15,637 bases of DNA from Clostridiales bacterium (GTDB taxonomy: Bacteria; Bacillota; Clostridia; Oscillospirales; JAAYXM01): positions 1 through 15,637 of the forward strand of contig JAAYXM010000200.1 of NCBI GenBank assembly GCA_012515925.1. The letters run 5' to 3'. The notes below the pieces were generated by a model, which made no database searches, was not told the origin of the DNA, and saw nothing but the letters and a program-made list of their open reading frames with translations. Below are positions 14,592 to 15,637 of the stretch, one piece after another. A program made the translations under genes and the position numbers. Within the stretch, counting starts at the first letter, position 1. Every line of letters starts with the position of its first letter.

Positions 14592-14765
14592 ATGGCATAT
14601 AAAATTTCCGACGAGTGCATTATGTGCGGTGCCTGCGAGGAAGAGTGCCCCACAGGGTGTATAGAAAGCGGTGACGGCCAATACATAATCGACAAGGAAG
14701 CTTGTATTGATTGCGGCTCGTGCGCGGGTGTTTGCCCTGTCGAAGCGATAAGCTCGGAGGAATAA
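14592..14765 (+). CDS. 2[4Fe-4S] bacterial ferredoxin
   Basis: This 57-residue acidic protein is a classic small clostridial ferredoxin, a soluble low-potential electron carrier. Two CxxCxxCxxxCP motifs bind the clusters: C9, C12, C15, C19 and C38, C41, C44, C48. The short spacing of the second motif matches the clostridial rather than the Alvin type. One extra cysteine, C23, sits where most relatives have a non-Cys residue after CPxG. The frame continues upstream, but the ATG at 14592 is chosen because GGAGGTG lies 7 bases before it and the promoter covers the longer start. It has its own terminator and is not in an operon. Its redox partners are not encoded nearby; the flavodiiron protein 8 kb away normally uses rubredoxin. 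Confidence 0.96.
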   Translation: MAYKISDECIMCGACEEECPTGCIESGDGQYIIDKEACIDCGSCAGVCPVEAISSEE

Positions 14766-14769
14766 ACAT

Positions 14770-14806
14770 AATGAACCGCCTGCGAAACCTTGCGGGCGGT
14801 TTCATT
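14770..14806 (+). terminator. Terminator of the ferredoxin gene
   Basis: AATGAACCGCCTGC pairs with GCGGGCGGTTTCATT with one bulge and one mismatch, giving about 13 bp over a GAAACCTT loop. ATTATTAATATAC follows, an AT-rich but imperfect U-tract. It starts 4 bases after the stop. Confidence 0.75.
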
Positions 14807-14870
14807 ATTATTAATATACTTTTAATATAAGCGGTTTTTCCGTATATTTTATATCCAACGGCCGATTAGA

Positions 14871-14956
14871 TTTACGTATACTTATATTTCAGGCAGGTTG
14901 TAAAACTAATTGTCCGTTTTTATTCCTCCCCCGGGAGTTTACGTATACTTATATTT
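14871..14956. repeat. Truncated palindromic element F inside a perfect 19-bp direct repeat
   Basis: TTTACGTATACTTATATTT is present at 14871-14889 and 14938-14956. The 48 bases between begin CAGGCAGGTTGTAAAAC, continue with TAATTGTCC, and end with CCTCCCCCGGGAG. This matches the left module and left arm of element A, but the right arm is mostly missing. Removing the 48 bases and one repeat would restore an uninterrupted AT-rich sequence before metK. Confidence 0.75.
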
Positions 14957-14969
14957 AACAGTATAAATA

Positions 14970-14997
14970 TTGATTTTTGACATAAATATGTTATTAT
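14970..14997 (+). promoter_or_regulatory. Promoter of metK
   Basis: TTGATT (14970-14975), 16-base spacer, TATTAT (14992-14997). A perfect TTGACA at 14977-14982 overlaps the region, but its matching -10 (TATGTC, 16 bases on) is poor. No S-box (SAM-I) riboswitch features such as the conserved 5' P1 element are visible in the short leader of about 43 bases. Confidence 0.55.
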
Positions 14998-15046
14998 ATA
15001 TGTCGTGCAAAAAAAAGCGATTTTTGGACAAGGAAGGAAAAAGATA

Positions 15047-15637
15047 ATGGCTAACATAAAATTTACATCGGAATCAGTTACGGAAGGACATCCGGATAAA
15101 GTCTGCGACCAGATTTCCGATTCGATATTGGACGCGATTCTCGCGCAGGACAAGTTCGCGCGGGTTGCCTGCGAAACCGTCGTAACTACGGGAATGGCGC
15201 TTATCATGGGCGAGATAACTACTGACTGCTACGTCGATATACCCAGGATTGCGCGCGACACAATCCGCGATATCGGCTATAACAACCCGTACGCGGGCTT
15301 TGACTACAAGACCTGCGCGGTCCTTACGTCGATTGACGAGCAATCCCCCGATATCGCGCTCGGAGTGGACAATTCGTACGAGTACAAGCAGGAATCCGAC
15401 GATTCGGCAAACCAGATCGGCGCCGGCGACCAGGGCATGATGTTCGGGTTCGCGTGCGACGATACGCCGGAATACATGCCGGCGCCCATAACCTACGCGC
15501 ATAAGCTGGCGCGGCGGCTTGCGGAGGTCAGAAAATCGGGCGAGCTCGATTTTATCCGTCCGGACGGCAAAACACAGGTCACGTTTGAATATGATAACAG
15601 CGGCAGAATCATCCGCTGCGATACGATTGTCGTCTCA
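15047..15637 (+). CDS. metK: S-adenosylmethionine synthetase, 3' end missing
   Basis: MetK makes S-adenosylmethionine from methionine and ATP in the cytoplasm. The frame runs open through base 15637 (197 codons, about half of the usual 380-400). The N-terminal signature TSESVTEGHPDKVCDQISD (7-25) includes the catalytic His15 and Asp17, and ETVVTTG follows. GAGDQGMMFGFA (125-136) is the ATP-binding hallmark. The ATG at 15047 has AAGGAAGG upstream. The end of the visible frame (RCDTIVVS) is a normal internal stretch of the protein, so the cut is the window edge and not a broken gene. The gene follows element F and an AT-rich promoter; no SAM riboswitch was recognised. Confidence 0.97.
   Translation, partial: MANIKFTSESVTEGHPDKVCDQISDSILDAILAQDKFARVACETVVTTGMALIMGEITTDCYVDIPRIARDTIRDIGYNNPYAGFDYKTCAVLTSIDEQSPDIALGVDNSYEYKQESDDSANQIGAGDQGMMFGFACDDTPEYMPAPITYAHKLARRLAEVRKSGELDFIRPDGKTQVTFEYDNSGRIIRCDTIVVS

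Noticed and set aside
14998..15046. SAM riboswitch before metK
   Set aside because: The leader is about 43 bases, far too short, and lacks the conserved S-box segments.

Overview
The window looks like chromosomal DNA of an anaerobic Gram-positive bacterium of the Clostridia type. The grounds are a ClpC with two Clp-N repeats and a UVR segment, a free-standing flavodiiron protein, a clostridial 2[4Fe-4S] ferredoxin, an S11 D-Ala-D-Ala carboxypeptidase followed by a VanW lipoprotein, strong Shine-Dalgarno sequences, AT-rich sigmaA-type promoters and some TTG/GTG starts. No prophage, plasmid, CRISPR, rRNA or tRNA genes were seen. The genus cannot be named from this sequence.

Layout. The left end holds the 3' part of a BadF/BcrA-type ATPase or sugar kinase (+), closed by a strong terminator. 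Next come two leftward genes: a free-standing E2-acyltransferase-like protein whose catalytic His position is Glu, and a polytopic GT39/ArnT-like membrane protein. Then rightward murD and a flavodiiron protein, sharing a bidirectional terminator with a leftward amidohydrolase. A 356-base divergent region with tandem hairpins precedes a rightward pair, dac-vanW. From 9592 to 14280 three genes run leftward: a small P-loop protein, pgi and clpC. The right end has rightward ferredoxin and the first 197 codons of metK, which runs off the window.

Function. The genes are mostly housekeeping: wall synthesis and trimming (murD, dac, vanW), O2/NO detoxification and electron transfer (flavodiiron protein, ferredoxin), protein quality control (clpC), central metabolism (pgi) and SAM supply (metK). 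Apart from dac-vanW, most genes appear to be separate transcription units with their own promoter.

The most unusual signal is between genes. Six intergenic regions carry short GC-rich palindromes built on a CCTCCCCC/GGGGGAGG theme. Two of them (3511-3590 and 14890-14937) share a left module, roughly GGCA-G-TGTAAAAC-AATTG. In both, that module begins exactly at the end of a direct repeat (12 bp and 19 bp) that recurs on the other side of the element. Two more palindromes lie between or next to 12-bp direct repeats. This looks like a family of tiny, possibly mobile, non-coding elements and is the best candidate here for something undescribed.
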